A stretch of DNA of 64,000 bases from Crambe crambe. Taxonomy: Eukaryota > Porifera > Demospongiae > Poecilosclerida > Crambeidae. The position numbers and the translations under genes were made by a program. Below the pieces are notes generated by a model. It made no database searches. It was not told the origin of the DNA and saw only the letters and a program-made list of their open reading frames with translations. Location of the stretch: positions 5,890,001-5,954,000 of the forward strand of contig OZ004589.1 in NCBI GenBank assembly GCA_963924555.1. Direction: 5' to 3'. Shown piece after piece: positions 60,147 to 64,000 of this stretch (the first letter of the stretch is position 1; each line of letters begins with the position of its first letter).

Positions 60147-60660
60147 CAAGTTGGATATTCCTGATCAGTTTATTAGACCATAATATTTATTAAACCATGT
60201 TTACATATTATGTATTTTTTTAATCTCACTCATCCATAACACGATGCATATGCTCACTTTTCAATGTAAACATTTCATTCTTTTCTTGTGCATCCACAAT
60301 TCAGTGTTTGTTTGTATTGACTTGCCCCCAGAAAATGACTTTCAACTACATTTGCTATGTACACCATATGTTGTGCTTTCTCCTGTGTATTATGAGCGTA
60401 GTTACCTTGAAATTAGGCTCTCTTGATGAACTTAAAATTTTGAGCTTACACACAGCCATCCCTACTTGCCTAATATTTTTCCCCCTTTATTAAAAGAGTG
60501 TATAATCGATGGTTCCTGTCATCACCGCACAAATAAGGGCTAAGCTGAGGTGTGACATGGGCATCAGCCCCACCCATTACTTTGCACTGTCCAGAAATGT
60601 GCCATGCCCATTGAAGTAGAAGGTAATAATCGTCAAAGTTATGATCTTTAAAATGTCATG
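60147..60660. other. Intergenic region between the NLR and PPWD1, with a diverged gene-start copy
   Basis: The two genes converge here. At 60526-60655 the sequence matches exon 1 and the upstream region of the 203-aa gene at 46180-46435 (CGCACA...AGGGCTAAGCTGAGG, CAGCCCCACCCA, GTAATAATCGTCAAAGTTATGATCT) but lacks about 120 bp. I see no other feature. Confidence 0.65.
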
Positions 60661-63442
60661 TTATTTGAGAGTGATATTCATAATTTTGATGTCATCATAA
60701 GGTTTTTCAGTCTTTGGATGGACTCTTGCTTCACTGATCTTCTGACACACTTCCATTCCCTTTTGCACACGCCCAAACACAGTATGCTTGTTGTCCAACC
60801 ATGGCTACAGAACAGAGGGCAGGGTAAGTAAGCAAAATATACATCAGCTTACAGTGGCTGTAATTAGTTTTCTATTCATTTTAACCAGTGCTTACTGGAA
60901 CCTGATATACAAGTATGAATTCGTGACATCTGATACAGGATAAACCTCTGAACAAAGGACAATCTAAAAGTACCTTTGTATGTATACACACTCTATACAA
61001 ATAACCTCCAAAAGAAGACTAAGAACAAAAGGTTCATTGTTCGGAGTAGAGAGCCACAAAATCAAAGGTACGTAAATACACTTCTCACTAGAGGAATGGT
61101 GACTGGTTTCACACCCTTTAGTGAGTTTGGGTCCTTGGGTTCAGGGCTAGAAAGTTTCTCACCGTTACAACGACGGTGATGAAGAACTGTGAGCCATTTG
61201 TGTCAGGGCCTGCATTGGCCATACTGACAGTGTAAGGTCTGTCGTGTTTGAGGGTCGGGTGGAACTCGTCTTCAAACTCTCCTCCCCATATTGATTCCCC
61301 TCCTGTACCAGTACCTGCAGGGACAAGAGGAATTTACATGCACACATACAGAGCTACATATACGTAACTGCTGGCATGGTTACTGCTCATTTTTTTGGAA
61401 ATGGCCGAGTATTTTGAGTACTACAGGATACTGAATGTCCAACCAAATCTTTGTAATGACCAATCAAATTAAGTGTCTTATTTCTAGCTCTCATACATAC
61501 ATATTTCAGAATCCTTTAAAAGGGAGCAAGATAATCCAGCAAAACTTACTGCAAAATTACTGAGTCGGAAGCATGTGGCCTTTATTACATGCATGCAGGG
61601 CCAAATCACAGTGATATTTGATGGCATAGCAACTAAACTTCAAACACCTGTTATAATACTTCTTTCTATTGCAATAGTGTCAGATCAAAAGGAAAATGGC
61701 CAGTCAAACTGCCTGGATATTCATCCTGTGTCAGACTGTTATGATTGCCCTTGACATGCAGTCTCATGGCATAGATTTGTATGTATGTTTGCATATAGCT
61801 ATGTACATACCTGTGGGATCTCCTGTTTGTATCATGAACTGCTTGATCACGCGATGGAAGATGTGCCCGTTGTAGTAACCGTTGCTGGCATGAACACAAA
61901 AATTCTCCACTGCCTTAGGGCAACTAAACAAAAGAAGAGAGAAAAGATGAGAGCAATTGGAGTGAAAATATTGATATGGATATATTATAGAGGAGAGATG
62001 CACATACCTATTATCATACTCGCTCGTATTTCCACAAGAAGCAAACCACCACATACAGCCATTTTGGGTGGGCATTATTTCTTACATGTGTGTTGTATTT
62101 CCATAGGAAGCAAAGCACACATTCAATCTTAACAACAAGATGATATCATTTTGGGTGGGCATTATTTCTTACATGTGTGTTGTATTTCCATAGGAAGCAA
62201 AGCACACACTCGATCTCAACAACAAGATGATATCATTTTGGGTGGGGATTATTTCTTACCGCATGCAAAGAAGTTCCATGATGCAGAAATAGACACTTTT
62301 AAGTGAAGTCAGCTTAGCAAAGAGTAGCTGAACCAGTAAAAGAAGTAGAAATAGAGCTAACGAGCGAGTATGGTATGCGCATAATGTATTGTATAGTTTT
62401 GTGGGGAGGTTTTACAATAAATTAAAGTGTGAACCATAATCATAAATTCTCTTGCTTTGTCAAAATTCAGCTGATATTTGACCAGCCATAATAACATATG
62501 TAGGCATTTTGGGGGGGAAATCAGACCTGAATAGGGATACGCAGATACCCCTTATAGGCACATATTGCTACCAGATAATCTTATAGAAAACAATCTTTCT
62601 TGCTTACTATTCATGGAAGAGTTTCATCTGAATGTCTCCAAAGGTAGTGTGAATGGTGGCCATATTGCTCACCCTGGCACTTCCTCCAGACTATGTATGT
62701 ATGTATGTATGTATGTATGTATGTATGTATGTATGTATGGCAAACAAATATTAAAGCAAATGGAAGTTAGTACAATACCAGAAGTCAGGGGAGGGGGTGG
62801 TGGATATTGATACATTACAATTCTTACACACAACTATTGACCAAATTCCTAACTCCAAGACATTAGCAGAGAGTATGGGTTGTTAGGCTAGGGCAAAAGC
62901 TACGTCAACCAAGCATTTCAAGGTGTAAAGTGAATGAATGGCTGGCCTGATAGCATGATTGCTGTGTTACTTCATGTACATAAGCAACTTACCTGAGTGG
63001 CTGCCATCTGCTCTTCCTTTGAAGGTTTCTCATTGAAAACATCTCTATCGCTCTCTCCACTGTGCAAAGAGACATGCTGGTCATAAGCAAGAAGCAGAGC
63101 TCATGCTAATAACTGATACATATGCTCAGTGAATGGCTAGTCTTTCAGGTTGCACCAAGCACTCTGACCCCTTAAACTATGGTCACTACATCCTCCAAAA
63201 TTTAGAGCGGGAAATTAATTTAATGGAAAGGAGATTTTGTAAATTCAAATTACTGATGATCTGGACAGCAGCTCGACTTGGACTTGGAGGGAAATAATAT
63301 ACACATATGCTACATACCTTTTCACTTCGTCAGGATTTTTCCTGGTGAACAAGTAGAATCGGTTTTTCTTGTATGCAGTGCAGATGAGAGTAGGGTCCGA
63401 GCGATCTTTACGCAAGCCAGGATTATCAGATACTTCCATTTC
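60661..63442 (-). CDS. PPWD1: PPWD1 (spliceosomal cyclophilin with WD repeats), C-terminal exons, 5' partial
   Basis: Exons on the minus strand: 63442-63318, 63059-62993, 62690-62608, 61923-61811, 61314-61163 and 60804-60661, with GT-AG borders. The first encodes the linker ([17 protein letters not shown]); the second reads [18 protein letters not shown]. The rest form a complete cyclophilin domain: [47 protein letters not shown] and [13 protein letters not shown]. The catalytic Arg and the FxxxxF/QFFIT signature are present. The sequence matches the known PPWD1 C-terminus closely. PPWD1 is a nuclear peptidyl-prolyl isomerase found in spliceosomes. The N-terminal WD repeats must lie beyond the right edge; I could not place exons in 63443-64000. 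Confidence 0.93.
62061..62255. repeat. 87-bp tandem repeat in a PPWD1 intron
   Basis: Units start with ATTTTGGGTGGG at 62061, 62148 and 62235; the third is partial. They share TTACATGTGTGTTGTATTTCC and AGGAAGCAAAGCACACA. Confidence 0.85.
62692..62738. repeat. (ATGT)n microsatellite
   Basis: About eleven copies of the tetranucleotide lie directly upstream of the PPWD1 exon at 62690, so its length could affect splice-acceptor context. Confidence 0.95.
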
Positions 63443-64000
63443 CTAACAATCAGATCCAGAGTGAGTGAGTGAGTGAGTGAGTGAGTGGGTGGGAGGGTGA
63501 GTGAGTGGGTAGGTAGGTGAGTGAGTGGGTGGGAGGGTGAGTGAGTGGGTGAGTGAGTGGGTGGGTAGGTGAGCATCATTACAAGTACAAACACAATGAA
63601 GAAATTAGAGCTCCAATTTGATTGGTCCATGCATGCATCAGCAGATAGCCCATTAAATTTGGGCCAGCCACTACTTTAAACAGTTGGAAAAAGAGAAAAG
63701 TGACCTGGTCGGTGCTTCACTGAATGTTTGATAAGCTACCAAGTGCTTATGGGTAAATTAACAGGTCCTAAAAACTTTCAGTTTTAGTGATAGTCCATCA
63801 ACACATTAATGTACTGTCAGGTGGAGTAGTCACCACACAATGAAAATTTAGGTTTGTAGCCTTTTACACCACACAAAATTGTATTAAAAACAGTACTTGA
63901 TAAATCACTGCTTTCAAAGAATGAATGAGCGAGCATCTAAACCACAGAGATGAAGTTGCAACTCATCATCATAGTCTTCTGGGTTCAATTTCACATGCTG
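63443..64000. other. PPWD1 intronic region with (GAGT)n minisatellite
   Basis: 63459-63572 is a GAGT/GGGT/AGGT array. Beyond it I see no recognisable exon. A short open minus-strand stretch at the right edge (HVKLNPEDYDDELQLHL) does not match what I know of PPWD1 and may be unrelated. Confidence 0.5.

Noticed and set aside
63900..64000. Possible further PPWD1 exon at the right edge
   Set aside because: The short peptide does not match the PPWD1 region expected there, and no acceptor could be confirmed.

Overview
The window looks like nuclear DNA of an early-branching animal, most likely a demosponge of the Amphimedon type. This is inferred from AT-rich sequence, short GT-AG introns, a DEATH-NACHT-LRR receptor of the sponge NLR type, a PPWD1 orthologue, and transposon-derived protein families (P-like, DUF6589-like) common in sponges and cnidarians. 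I could not search a database, so the species is not established.

Layout. 1-2076: the 3' part of an NB-ARC receptor-like gene, cut by the window edge. 2077-4422: intergenic, with G/C runs and an 89-bp tandem repeat. 4423-19135: a decayed DUF6589-type gene on the minus strand, bounded by 21-bp direct repeats. It is broken by two fresh Ty3/gypsy elements (4873-9090 and 10686-14856, each with two identical LTRs and intact target duplications) and by a TTAA fold-back element (16152-16833). 19549-35260: nested transposons. An outer inverted-repeat element has its right terminal repeat split, with an ATAC duplication, by a 12.2-kb unit whose ends are two copies of a CCCTTT/TTAA piggyBac-like MITE. 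That unit holds a piggyBac transposase, a 40-bp satellite interrupted by a TTAA element encoding a transposase fused to a DEDDh exonuclease, and further nested repeats.

35940-42130: a frameshifted P-element-like transposase, then a long DDE-like zinc-binding gene with one in-frame TGA. 42131-44185: intergenic, with a nearly perfect 449-bp palindrome. 44186-46224: a PB1-domain gene and a five-exon gene of unknown function, both on the minus strand.

46711-60146: two complete plus-strand genes whose exon phases I could join. One is an 11-exon gene (1374 aa) combining a CARD-like death fold, a class-3-lipase-like domain with a plausible Ser-Asp-His triad, and a C-terminal GTPase. The other is a 6-exon DEATH-NACHT-LRR receptor (1142 aa). 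With the NB-ARC gene at the left edge, this suggests an innate-immunity neighbourhood. 60661-63442: the C-terminal exons of PPWD1 (minus strand). The CARD-lipase-GTPase gene and the transposase-exonuclease fusion are the most interesting coding finds; the nested composite is the most interesting structural one.
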